From NCBI RefSeq assembly GCF_013744875.1, contig NZ_CP059399.1:7626001-7690000 (forward strand): a stretch of 64,000 bases of DNA, read 5' to 3'. Every line of letters begins with the position of its first letter. Position 1 is the first letter of the stretch. The DNA comes from Nocardia huaxiensis. GTDB taxonomy: Bacteria; Actinomycetota; Actinomycetes; Mycobacteriales; Mycobacteriaceae. Below, piece by piece: positions 25,083 to 34,200 of this stretch. The position numbers were made by a program, and so were the translations under genes. The notes beneath the pieces were generated by a model. That model saw only the letters and a list, made by a program, of their open reading frames with translations. It was not told where the DNA came from and did no database searches.

Positions 25083-26273
25083 TCAGGAGCCCGGCGCCGT
25101 GTTCTCGGCGGCAGCGGCCGGCACGAGGTGGCGTCGGCGACTGGGCTTGAGCATGGTCGGGTGCACGACGCACCAGGCGGCGATCGAGCAGATCAGTTCC
25201 TTGAACCGAGCGCCCTTGCGTCCGGTGACGACCTTCTCGGTGGGCTGATCCTCCGGCGTCACGACCTGACGGATACCGTCACGACGGCCCAGGCTGATGA
25301 ACTGACTCTGGTAGCCGATCGGGGCGTCGGGAACCGCGCGTCCGGTCAAACGCGCGGCGATCGCGTCGGCGCCGAGCCATGCCATCGGCGACGCGACGGC
25401 GCAACCCATCCGCAGCGCTTTGCCGCCGACGCCGATCGCGTGTGCGGCGTCGCCGATGGCGTAGACGTTGGGGTGCGAGACCGAACGCTGGGTCGCGTCC
25501 ACGACGATGCGTCCCGTGTCCGACAGTTCCAGGGTTGTGGCCTGGGCGAGTGGGTGTGCGGTGAAACCGGCCGTCCACACCGTCATCTCGGCGGGGATGA
25601 ACGCACCGGCGGCGGTGGTCACGCCGTGGGCGTCCACTCGGGCGATGTCGGTGCCCTCGTGAATGGTGATGCCCAGCCGGTCGAACGCGCCCAGCAGGTA
25701 GCGCCGGGCCTTCTCGTCGAGCCAGTCACCGACACCGCCGCGCGCGGCGATGGCGACGTCGAGATCGGGTCGAGCTTCGGCTATCTCGGCGGCGACCTCG
25801 ATGCCGGTCAGGCCCGCGCCGGCGATGAGCACCTGCGCGCCCTCGCCGAGCTCGTTCAACCGTGCTCGTAGCCGCAGCGCCGCCGGCTTTCCCGCGACGT
25901 TGTGGGCGTATTCGGCGACACCGGGCACACCGTAGTCGGCGATGGTGCTGCCCAGGGCGTAGACGAGGGTGTCGTAGCCGAGGGTCTGGGCTCCGTTGTC
26001 GTCGGTGACGGTGACGATCTGGCTGTCGGTATCGACGGCGGTCACCCATGCGATCCTGACCTGCACGCCGGAGTTGGCGAAGATCTGGTCGAGCCGGCGT
26101 GCGGGCAGGTCCTGGCCGGCCGCGAGCTGGTGCAGGCGCACTCGCTCGACGAACTCGGGGTCGGCGTTGACCACGATGATCTCGACGTCGTCGCGGTGCA
26201 GCCGCTTGGCGAGGCGTCCGGCGGCGGTGGCTCCGGCGTATCCGGCGCCGAGGACGACGATGCGGTGCTTCAT
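25083..26273 (-). CDS. type II NADH dehydrogenase-like FAD oxidoreductase
   Basis: 396 residues from ATG 26273 behind CAGGAGCGAG. An N-terminal FAD fold (IVVLGAGYAGATAAGRLAKRL), a second NADH fold (VLIAGAGLTGIEVAAEIAE) and YAIGDAAHA near residue 300 are seen. It resembles NDH-2 or ferroptosis-suppressor-like quinone reductases. The C-terminal region (FKELICSIAAWCVVHPTML, then a basic tail) may associate with the membrane. It is 80 bases downstream of the ECF41-like sigma gene, a family that typically controls neighbouring oxidoreductases. Confidence 0.92.
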   Translation of the reverse strand: MKHRIVVLGAGYAGATAAGRLAKRLHRDDVEIIVVNADPEFVERVRLHQLAAGQDLPARRLDQIFANSGVQVRIAWVTAVDTDSQIVTVTDDNGAQTLGYDTLVYALGSTIADYGVPGVAEYAHNVAGKPAALRLRARLNELGEGAQVLIAGAGLTGIEVAAEIAEARPDLDVAIAARGGVGDWLDEKARRYLLGAFDRLGITIHEGTDIARVDAHGVTTAAGAFIPAEMTVWTAGFTAHPLAQATTLELSDTGRIVVDATQRSVSHPNVYAIGDAAHAIGVGGKALRMGCAVASPMAWLGADAIAARLTGRAVPDAPIGYQSQFISLGRRDGIRQVVTPEDQPTEKVVTGRKGARFKELICSIAAWCVVHPTMLKPSRRRHLVPAAAAENTAPGS

Positions 26274-26353
26274 GGTCTCGCTCCTGTCTGAGTGGTTCGT
26301 ATCCAGAACCGAGCAGCACCGCGAATGCTGACAGGAGATGGCTGTGACGTGAG

Positions 26354-27298
26354 TCACCAGGATTCGACGAGGGGGTTCCCGTGTTCGATATCGGCCCACC
26401 ACTGGTTGGCTCGCACGAGTTTGCCGGGGTTGACCTGCCCGTGGAAGGCCGCGATACCGTCGGTGGTCACCTCCAGGCACAGCAGGCCGACGACCCGGCC
26501 GTTGACCGTGATCACCACCGCGGGCATCCCGTTGACCACCGCGGCGAACATGACGGGCGCACCGCCCAGGTTCGTGCGCTTTTTCTCGGTCGGTCTGACG
26601 AGCAGCCGCAGGAACCGGGCGACCCGGTCGGCGCCGACCAGCGGCCGCGACAGCGTCGACACGAAGGCGCCGCCGTCGCCGATGCTGATGACGTTCTCGG
26701 TCAACAGGCTGATCAGGGTCTCGGTATCACCGTTGATGGCCGCGTCGAGGAAGCCTTCGACGATTTTGGTGGCGGCGGCTTGATCGACCTCGATGCGGGT
26801 TCGGCCGGTGGCCATGTGCTGTTTGGCCCGGCGAAAGATCTGCTGGCAATTGGCCTCGGTGATCTCGAGTATCTCGGCGATCTCGCTGTGCTGGTAGCCG
26901 AAGGCCTCCCGCAACACGTACACCACACGTTCGTTCGCCGAAAGCCGCTCCATTACCGTGAGCATCGCCATCGACACCGATTCACGCTGCTCGACGGTGT
27001 CGGCCGGGCCCAGCATCGGGTCACCGGTGAACACGGGCTCAGGTAGCCACTGCCCCACATAGGTCTCGCGCCGGGCACGAGCCGAGGTGAGCTGGTTGAG
27101 ACAAATGTTGGTGAGCACCTTGGTCAGCCACGCTTCGGGCGACTCTACATAGTCGCGCTCGGCGCTCGACCACCGAAGATAGGTGTCCTGCACGGCGTCC
27201 TGGGCATCGGCGGCCGAGCCGAGCAGGCGGTAGGCGATCGCCTCCAGCCGACCCCTGGAGCTCTCGAACAGATCGGCCTCGGACGCACCCGCAAACAT
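26354..27298 (-). CDS. ECF41-type sigma factor with SnoaL-like C-terminal domain
   Basis: 314 residues from ATG 27298. Sigma2 (about 9-75, YRLLGSAADAQDAVQDTYLRW) and sigma4 (about 110-165, LSANERVVYVLREAFGYQHSEIAEIL) are followed by a SnoaL/NTF2-like domain with the DGGAFVSTLSRPLVGADRVARFL stretch split by conserved GG. ECF41 proteins use this domain instead of an anti-sigma factor and are found next to carboxymuconolactone decarboxylase, oxidoreductase or epimerase genes. Here the neighbours are an oxidoreductase and an epimerase fused to a hydrolase. Confidence 0.93.
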   Translation of the reverse strand: MFAGASEADLFESSRGRLEAIAYRLLGSAADAQDAVQDTYLRWSSAERDYVESPEAWLTKVLTNICLNQLTSARARRETYVGQWLPEPVFTGDPMLGPADTVEQRESVSMAMLTVMERLSANERVVYVLREAFGYQHSEIAEILEITEANCQQIFRRAKQHMATGRTRIEVDQAAATKIVEGFLDAAINGDTETLISLLTENVISIGDGGAFVSTLSRPLVGADRVARFLRLLVRPTEKKRTNLGGAPVMFAAVVNGMPAVVITVNGRVVGLLCLEVTTDGIAAFHGQVNPGKLVRANQWWADIEHGNPLVESW

Positions 27299-27484
27299 CA
27301 GGCCATTATTGGGCAAACGTCCATCAGCAGTTCGGGTGGCCCGGCGAGCCGACCTGCGGCCGTCCGACTCGATGGCACGCGCGTACCGAGCCGGGCGCCG
27401 CCCACACCGGGATCGCCGCCGCCGCTCGACAGCAAAACAGCACGTCAACGGCACTCGCGACACCTGCGAACGAATAGCGGAGAC

Positions 27485-27520
27485 CTTTGACGGCGAAGCC
27501 GATTTCGTTCACTATAGACG
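27485..27520 (+). promoter_or_regulatory. candidate sigma70-type promoter of azlC
   Basis: TTTGACGG at about 27485 and an ACTATAGA block at 27511-27518 are 17-18 bases apart, with the proposed azlC ATG only a few bases further. If correct, the azlC message would be leaderless, which is common in actinobacteria. Confidence 0.35.
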
Positions 27521-27522
27521 AC

Positions 27523-28305
27523 ATGCGTTCGATATGGCGAACACTGGATCGGGGTGTGCTCACCGGTATCGCGGCGATCTGCCTGGCAGTCGCCATGATC
27601 GGCGTGTCCTATGGCGCTACCGCCGTGACCTCCGGCCTGCCGGCCTGGCTGCCCGTGCTGCTCAGCGTGGCGGTGCTCGCGGGCGGGTCCGAGTTCGTGT
27701 TCATCGGCATCATCACCGCGGGCGGCGGCCTGATCGCAGCCGTCATGGCCGGTTTGCTGGTGAACGCGCGCCATCTCCCCTACGGCCTGTCCGTGCCCGA
27801 TGTGGTCGGTTCCGGGTGGCGTCGACTGGTCGGCACCCACGTCATGAACGACGAGTCGGTAGCCCTGGCCATGTCCCAGCCCGACCGCGACCGCCGCCGC
27901 GCCGCCTACTGGCTCTGCGGTCTGGGCGTCATGATCTCCTGGCCGCTGGGCGCGGTGATCGGCGCGGTCCTGGGCTCGATCGTGCCCGACCCCAATGCCT
28001 TCGGCCTCGACGCGGTCTACCCCGCGGTCCTGCTCACCCTGGTGATCCCCGCCCTGCGCGAACCCGTCACCCGCACAGCGGCCTTGGCCGGAGCCGCGGT
28101 AGCCGCGATCAGCACCCCGTTCGTCGGCGCAGGCGTCCCCGTACTCCTGGCGCTGACCGCGGTCCTGCTGGTCGCCCGCCGCGCCGATGCCGGCGAAGCC
28201 ACCTCCGCGCCCGAAACCCCCACGGCCGAAACGGCGGCAGCGACCATTACCGCAGACGACATCGCGCAGGCGAGCGGCGATGCGCGGGTGGGCGGCACCG
28301 CATGA
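27523..28305 (+). CDS. azlC: AzlC-family branched-chain amino acid export permease
   Basis: 260 residues from ATG 27523. Six or more hydrophobic helices and the segments SYGATAVTSGLPAWLPVLLS, GGSEFVFIGIITAGGG and VNARHLPYGLS are characteristic of AzlC, the large subunit of a branched-chain amino acid (and azaleucine) exporter in the cytoplasmic membrane. The C-terminal 35 residues are Ala/Thr-rich and cytoplasmic-looking. The partner azlD follows. An upstream ATG at 27487 is possible but would place the promoter-like sequence inside the gene. Confidence 0.92.
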   Translation: MRSIWRTLDRGVLTGIAAICLAVAMIGVSYGATAVTSGLPAWLPVLLSVAVLAGGSEFVFIGIITAGGGLIAAVMAGLLVNARHLPYGLSVPDVVGSGWRRLVGTHVMNDESVALAMSQPDRDRRRAAYWLCGLGVMISWPLGAVIGAVLGSIVPDPNAFGLDAVYPAVLLTLVIPALREPVTRTAALAGAAVAAISTPFVGAGVPVLLALTAVLLVARRADAGEATSAPETPTAETAAATITADDIAQASGDARVGGTA

Positions 28306-28427
28306 TGCGCAGGCCACCAGCGCTCCGGCCGAAGCAGTCGATTCGGCCTGTGACCCAGCGCATCACCGCAGGCGTCGACGAGGCAGCCGGGTCGCTCCCC
28401 ACCTTCGAGAGCCGGACGAGCCGATGA
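28302..28427 (+). CDS. possible 41-residue bridging peptide between azlC and azlD
   Basis: An ATG overlapping the azlC stop (ATGA at 28302-28305) opens a 41-codon frame whose TGA overlaps the azlD ATG (ATGA at 28424-28427). The peptide is basic and polar with no recognised domain. AzlC and AzlD genes usually abut directly, so the spacer is unusual. It may only keep translation coupled. Confidence 0.3.
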   Translation: MMRRPPALRPKQSIRPVTQRITAGVDEAAGSLPTFESRTSR

Positions 28428-28741
28428 CGAAAGCCCTCCTCTACGGCACCCTCGCACTGGCGTTGGGCACCTTCGCATTCCGCTTCGCCGGACCTGTATT
28501 GCGCAGCCGCGTAAAGGTTTCCCCGCGCGCGATCAAGCTGCTGGAGATCTCCTCGGTCGTGCTGCTGACCGCCCTGGTGGTCACCACGCTCGTCCCGTCC
28601 GGCGGCGCGGACTTCGGATTCGCCCTGCCTGCAGGCGTTCTCGTCGCGGCCGTACTGGCGTGGCGTCGCGCGCCGATCCTAGTAGTCCTGATCGCCGCCG
28701 CAGTCGTCACGGCGGGCCTGCGCTTGCTCGGCGTCCACTGA
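28424..28741 (+). CDS. azlD: AzlD-family small exporter subunit
   Basis: 105 residues from ATG 28424 with about four membrane helices (LLYGTLALALGTFAFRFAGP, LEISSVVLLTALVVTTLV, and two more). The length and RxxxFRxxGP-like start match AzlD, the small partner of AzlC in branched-chain amino acid export. No strong ribosome site is seen, consistent with translation coupled to the preceding frame. Confidence 0.88.
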   Translation: MTKALLYGTLALALGTFAFRFAGPVLRSRVKVSPRAIKLLEISSVVLLTALVVTTLVPSGGADFGFALPAGVLVAAVLAWRRAPILVVLIAAAVVTAGLRLLGVH

Positions 28742-28844
28742 CCGCCCTCGGCCCTGCGTCGATCATGTTGGCGGGCAACGCCGCCGGGCTCGACTGCTCG
28801 GGCGTGCAGCGAGATGCGCGCGCAGTCCGCTCTCAGCGTCGGCG

Positions 28845-29225
28845 TCAGAGCTGGGTCAGCGAGGCCAGCAGCGCCAGCGCGGGGACGGCTCCCTGCTTCG
28901 TAGCCGCTGCGGCGTAGCTGCGGTCGCCGGCGATCAGGACCAGGGCGGCGGCCAGCATGGAGCCGCAGCTCATGATGATCAGGGCCCAGCCCGCGGCGGG
29001 CTCGCAGCGGACCAGTGCGGCGCCCGCGAAGGCTCCGAGGGCCAGGAAGAGGTTGTAGAACCCTTGGTTGAAGGCCCAGGGGCGGGCTGCTTCCACATCT
29101 GCCGCGGGGACTCGGAAGACGCCCTGGTGGATTTTGGGGTCGCGGAACTTGATCGACTCCATGAAGAAGATGTAGCAGTGCACCAGTCCGGCCAGGACTG
29201 TCAGGATCTGTACGACCGCGAGCAC
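28845..29225 (-). CDS. DUF1304 membrane protein
   Basis: 126 residues with four hydrophobic segments. HCYIFFMESIKF near residue 17 and RPWAFNQGFYNLFLALGA about 48-65 are the DUF1304 signatures. These are small inner-membrane proteins of unknown function. The start is GTG 29225. It is monocistronic in appearance, facing azlD. Confidence 0.9.
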   Translation of the reverse strand: MLAVVQILTVLAGLVHCYIFFMESIKFRDPKIHQGVFRVPAADVEAARPWAFNQGFYNLFLALGAFAGAALVRCEPAAGWALIIMSCGSMLAAALVLIAGDRSYAAAATKQGAVPALALLASLTQL

Positions 29226-29340
29226 GCCGACCCCTTCCGTTCGAGGACACCGATGCTGTCGAGGACACCGGTGGCCTGAACCGTAGTGGTGGAAGCGGGT
29301 GAACAGCGGGAGCTGCGGTGCGTGTTGCGCGGGTGCGCGG

Positions 29341-30069
29341 TCAGGGGTGCAGCAGGGCCTCGAGCTTCGACCAGGTTTCCTCGGCGTATTCCTCGCGGTA
29401 TGCGGGACGTCCGGGGAGGGTGAAGCTGTGTGGGGCGTCGTAGATCAGGATTTCGTGGTTCACCCGCTGTTCGGCGAGGGAATTCGCGATGACGGCGCGG
29501 GCATCGGCATCGACGAGAGGGTCCTGGCTGCCGAGGATGAGAACGAGTTTGCCGGTGATGGTCGCGGCGGATTCGATGGTGGGTTCGGGGGTGGACAGAG
29601 GGACGTCGGTGTTGGTGAGCCAGCCGGGGCTGAAGGCCGTTACCGTGGCGAAGGGGAGTTGCGTGGCGGCGTAGACGGCGGCGTGGCCACCGGCGCTGAA
29701 ACCCACCATGTGCACGGATGTTGCTGCGCGGCGGTGCAATTCGCCGAGGCATGCGGTGACATCGGCGACGACATCGGATCTGGTCAGGGTGCGCAGCAGC
29801 GCGAGACCACGCTCGCGGCCCTCGGCATTCCATTCCAGGCGTTCACGGGGTGCGGCACGATGGAACAGGTCGGGCAGGATGGCGATGACACCCAGGCCCG
29901 CGAGCCGCTCGGTCACCGCGAGCAACGATTCGTGCTGGCCGTAGATCTCGTGTCCGACAACGACTCCCGGATACTCCCCCGGCCCGTCCGGTCGCGCCAC
30001 GTAGGCGCTCAGCACGCCGTCGCCGACGGCCAGTTCGATCCACTCGGTCACGATTCCGGTGTCGCTCAT
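29341..30069 (-). CDS. dienelactone hydrolase-family protein with serine nucleophile
   Basis: 242 residues. The fold follows carboxymethylenebutenolidase: VVVGHEIYGQHESL, nucleophile motif GFSAGGH, acid in GSQDPLVD and His in DAPHSF. Classical dienelactone hydrolase uses Cys in this motif; here it is Ser, so a general esterase or lactonase activity is more likely than chlorocatechol breakdown. It is the last gene of the minus-strand run from gdh, 47 bases from its neighbour. Confidence 0.9.
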   Translation of the reverse strand: MSDTGIVTEWIELAVGDGVLSAYVARPDGPGEYPGVVVGHEIYGQHESLLAVTERLAGLGVIAILPDLFHRAAPRERLEWNAEGRERGLALLRTLTRSDVVADVTACLGELHRRAATSVHMVGFSAGGHAAVYAATQLPFATVTAFSPGWLTNTDVPLSTPEPTIESAATITGKLVLILGSQDPLVDADARAVIANSLAEQRVNHEILIYDAPHSFTLPGRPAYREEYAEETWSKLEALLHP

Positions 30070-30116
30070 GCGATCACGCTAGTGAGCACCGACCGTCCCG
30101 GCCAATCGGTACGGTA

Positions 30117-30794
30117 TCAGCGCGGCATGAGCGGCAGGCCCGGGCCGCGCCGCCGCGCCACCGAACCGTAGCGGGCGTCGATGCGAAGCCAGGTGCGCGC
30201 CGCGCGGATTCGGACGATCTCGTCGACCGAGATGCGCCGCGAGTCGGTCTTCTCCCCGCCGTGCGGGATGAAATCCATTGCGGCGAGCGCGAAGACGACC
30301 CGCATGGGGACTTCGACCTCTTCCCCGCCGCCGGAGACGGTGAGCACGGTCTGGTCCAGCAGCGAGGCGGGCGGCCCGTGGCTGCTGCGATGCTCCTGCG
30401 CCAATTCCGCTCCGCGCTCGGCCAATTCGACGAGCATGCGGGCGGGCACGTCGTCGACGTGGACGAAACCGGTTTCCGGGGGCAGGGCGGTGCGCCAGGA
30501 CGAGTCCATGGTGAAGCCCAGGCCGAAGGGTGCGCCGGAGTCGGGGCCGTGCAGGCCCGCGAGCACGGCGTCGGCGGCGACGGTGACATCGTCGGTGCCG
30601 AGCGCCGCGACCACGGTGCGCACCGCGAGCGCCTCGAAACCGGTTGCGGCCCAGGCGGAGACGTACCGGTCACCGCGGCGGCGGAGCCGGATCACGGCGG
30701 CGGGGTCCAGGCGTATCGCATGATTCACGAAGGTTGCCAGGTTCTCCCGCTCCGCCGGATCCGGAACATGCAGGGTGAGTTCGCCGAAGGTCAC
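30117..30794 (-). CDS. conserved actinobacterial protein of unknown function (Rv2474c-like)
   Basis: 225 residues, no signal peptide or membrane helix. Not recognised as an enzyme; it has a mixed alpha/beta pattern with HVDDVPARMLVELAERGAEL and a final basic stretch. Position identifies it: it follows a thioesterase and the large glutamate dehydrogenase exactly as Rv2474c follows Rv2475c and Rv2476c. The 16-base spacing to the thioesterase gene makes one operon likely. Confidence 0.85.
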   Translation of the reverse strand: MTFGELTLHVPDPAERENLATFVNHAIRLDPAAVIRLRRRGDRYVSAWAATGFEALAVRTVVAALGTDDVTVAADAVLAGLHGPDSGAPFGLGFTMDSSWRTALPPETGFVHVDDVPARMLVELAERGAELAQEHRSSHGPPASLLDQTVLTVSGGGEEVEVPMRVVFALAAMDFIPHGGEKTDSRRISVDEIVRIRAARTWLRIDARYGSVARRRGPGLPLMPR

Positions 30795-30810
30795 AGGTGC
30801 TGTGCTCGCG

Positions 30811-31296
30811 TCACGCGTCCTGCCACAGGGACAGGTAGTCCCGTTCCTCGGTGGTGAGGCGACGCAGGCGCTGGGTGTCGATGTCGAAGGCCGCCAGCTG
30901 GGTGGAGGCGATCACCGCGGCGGGCGAGTCCGGGGCGGCGCCGGCCGCCCGGACCTCGTAGCCGACGGTGAAGTCCACCGCGCGCAGGCGTTCCACCCAC
31001 ATGGAGATGTCCAGCGGCGAATCCTCGTGCCGCAGCTGGCCTTTGTACTGCACGCGCAGGTCGGCGAGCACACAGCCGGACTTGAGCCCGACGGTCGGCC
31101 GATCGTCCAGGAACAGCCAGGGGATGCGCGCCTCTTCCAGCAGGGTCACCATGCGGGCATGGTTGATGTGCTGGAAGGCATCCATATCCGACCAGCGCAC
31201 CTCGACCTTGGTGTGGAAGCGCTTGGGTGCGACCGGATGGTCTTCTCCCAGGCTCGGCGCCTTCCCATGGCCATTGAGCGATCCGACACTCGTCAA
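30811..31296 (-). CDS. hotdog-fold acyl-CoA thioesterase (Rv2475c-like)
   Basis: 161 residues from TTG 31296, overlapping the gdh stop (TTGA) and preceded by a strong GGAGGT. The 4HBT motif VRWSDMDAFQHINHARM holds the catalytic Asp-His pattern of YbgC-like thioesterases. It hydrolyses an acyl-CoA of unknown chain in the cytosol. Coupled translation with glutamate dehydrogenase is conserved with mycobacteria though no metabolic link is obvious. Confidence 0.92.
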   Translation of the reverse strand: MTSVGSLNGHGKAPSLGEDHPVAPKRFHTKVEVRWSDMDAFQHINHARMVTLLEEARIPWLFLDDRPTVGLKSGCVLADLRVQYKGQLRHEDSPLDISMWVERLRAVDFTVGYEVRAAGAAPDSPAAVIASTQLAAFDIDTQRLRRLTTEERDYLSLWQDA

Positions 31297-34200
31297 CGCG
31301 GTACCTCCGATTGCGCACCCACCCCGCTCACCATGCTGCGCACCTGCCGCGCCGCAACCGACAGCGTGGCCAGGTCGTGGGTTCCGGACTCGAACAGTTC
31401 CGAGAGGGCCGCACGGGCGCGACCCAGCCGGGACTGATTTTTCGACTCCCAGTATGCAATTTTCTCTTCGGCCGTCTCCTCCGGGTCACCGGCGGAGAGC
31501 ACGTCGAGGGTGAGCGAGCGCAGCGACCCGTACATGTCGTCGCGCAGTGCGAGCCGGGCCAGCGCGTGCCAGCGGTCGCCGCGTTCCAGGTGGCTGACCG
31601 CCTGCAACAGCCAATCGATCTTGAGGTGATCGTTGAGCGCGTAGTACAGCGCGCCCACCTCGTCGCCGCTGCGATCGGTGATGTCGGCGATATCGATCAC
31701 ATCCAGCAGCGGGAAGAGATTGAGCAGGCCGAAGACCTCGGTGGCCAGCGCCGACGGCGTGCCCTGGCCGATCAGCGCCTGCGACTGCTCGTTGAGCGTG
31801 TCGATGTGATGCCCGCGCAGCCAGCCCGACACCTTGGGCGCGAGCTTGTGCACCTCCTGCGAATACCGGTGGATCTCGGCGCCGACCGCGATGGGCTGCG
31901 GACGATTGTTGAGCAGCCAGCGCGAGGCGCGGTCGAGGGTGCGCTTGGTCTCGAGCTCGAGCACATCCTTGGTACCGGTCGAGATCTCGGCCTCCCGGAT
32001 GCGATCCCAGATGGAGTGCAATCCGAAGATCTGGGTGGCGGCGGTGAAGGCGCGCACGGCGTCGGAGGCCGTCGCGCCGATCTCCTCGTTGAGCCGGTGC
32101 GCGTAGGTGATGCCGCCCAGATCGACGACCTCGTTCACCAGCATGGTGGTGGTGATCTCGCGGCGCAGGCGATGCCGTTTGATGGCCGGGGCGAAGCGGG
32201 TGCGCAGCGGCTTCGGGAAGTACTGCGGCAGCCGCGCCGAGAAGTAGGCGCTGTCGGGCAGCTCCCCGGCCAGCAGATCGGCCTTGAGCGAAAGCTTCAC
32301 GTGCGCCATGAGATTCGACAGTTCCGGCGAGGTGAGGCCGGTGCCCTGCTCACTGCGCGCCTTGATCTCGGCGTCGGTGGGCAGTGCCTCGAGCTCGCGG
32401 TCGAGCCCGCGGCGTTCCTCCAGATCCTCGATGACGCGCGCGTGCACATTGAGCATGCGCGGCGCCTCGGCCCGGGACATGCCCATGAGGAAGTTCTGGG
32501 AGATATTGTCCTGCAGCACGAGTGCCGCGACCTCGTCGGTCATGGACGCCAGCAGCGGATTGCGGTCGGCTTCGGGCAGTTCGCCGCTGGATACCACGCC
32601 GTCGAGCAGGACCTTGATATTGACCTCGTGGTCGGAGCAGTCCACACCGGCGGAGTTGTCCAGGGCGTCGGTGTTCATCTTGCCGCCGTTGCGGCAGAAC
32701 TCGATGCGGCCCAGGGCGGTGGCGCCCAGATTGCCGCCCTCGCCGATCACCTTGACGCGCAGGTCTTTTCCGTTCACCCGGACCGCGTCATTGGACTTGT
32801 CGCCCACATCGGCATTGGTTTCGGTGCTGGCCTTGATGTAGGTGCCGATGCCGCCGTTCCACAGCAGCTGCGCCGGGGACTTCAGGATGGCGCGAATGAG
32901 TTCCGGCGGGGACAGCGCGGTGATGTCGGCCGCCAAACCCAGTGCCTCGCGGGCCTGGTCGCTGATCGGCACCGATTTCACGGTGCGGTCGAAGATGCCG
33001 CCGCCCTCGCTGATCAAGGTCTTGTCGTAGTCGGCCCAGGAGGAGCGGGGCAGTGCGAACATGCGCTCGCGTTCGGCGAAGGACGACTCGGCATCCGGAT
33101 TCGGGTCCAGGAAGATGTGCCGGTGGTCGAAGGCTGCCACCAGGCGGATGTGCCGGGACAGCAGCATGCCGTTGCCGAACACGTCGCCGCTCATGTCGCC
33201 GACGCCGACGACGGTGAAATCCTCTGTCTGCGTGTCGATGTCCATCTCGGCGAAGTGCCGTTTGACGCTCTCCCAGGCGCCGCGGGCGGTGATGCCCATG
33301 GCCTTGTGGTCGTAGCCGGCGCTGCCGCCGGAGGCGAAGGCGTCGCCGAGCCAGAAGCCGTACTGGTTGGCCACGTCATTGGCGATATCGGAGAAGGTGG
33401 CGGTGCCCTTGTCGGCGGCGACCACCAGGTAGGTGTCGTCGCCGTCGCGGCGCAGCACCCGGGCCGGTGGGATCACCTCGCCGGTGGCGCGATCCACATT
33501 GTCGGTGACATCGAGCAGGCCGGAGATGAAGGTGCGGTAGCAGGTGATGCCCTCGGCCTGCAGGGTCTGCCGGTCGGCCACCGGGTCGGCGGTCGCGGCG
33601 GGCGGCTGCTTCACCACGAAGCCGCCCTTCGCGCCGACGGGCACGATGACGGCGTTCTTCACCGCCTGCGCCTTGACCAGGCCCAGGATTTCGGTGCGGA
33701 AGTCCTCCAGCCGGTCCGACCAGCGCAGGCCGCCGCGCGCCACGGGGCCGAAGCGCAGGTGCACGCCCTCGACCCGCGGCGAGTACACCCAGATCTCGAA
33801 TTGCGGTCTGGGCTTGGGCAGTTCGGCGATCTCCTGCGGTTCCACCTTGAACGACAGGTAGTCCCGGACTTGGCCGTGGGCGTCGGTGACGTAGTAGTTG
33901 GTGCGCAGGGTGGCCTTGATCAGGCCGAGGATGGCGCGCAGGATGCGGTCGGCGTCCAGGCTGACCACTTCGTCGATGCGGTGGCGCAGCGCGCCTTCCA
34001 GATCGCGGGCGTGTTCCGGGTCGGCGGAGTCGGGGTCGAAGACGGCGGCGAACAGGTCCACGAACATCTGCGCCGCCTCCGGGTAGGCGAGCAGCACGCG
34101 GGTGATGGCGGCCTGGCTGTAGGGAAAACCGGCCTGCTGCAGGTACTTCGAGTAGGCGCGCAGGATGGACACCGCACGCCAGTTGAGCCCGGCGCGCAGC

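Noticed and set aside
26294..26310. GGTTC / GAACC inverted repeat upstream of the NADH dehydrogenase-like gene
   Set aside because: Only 5-bp arms with no half-site copies nearby; too weak to call an operator.
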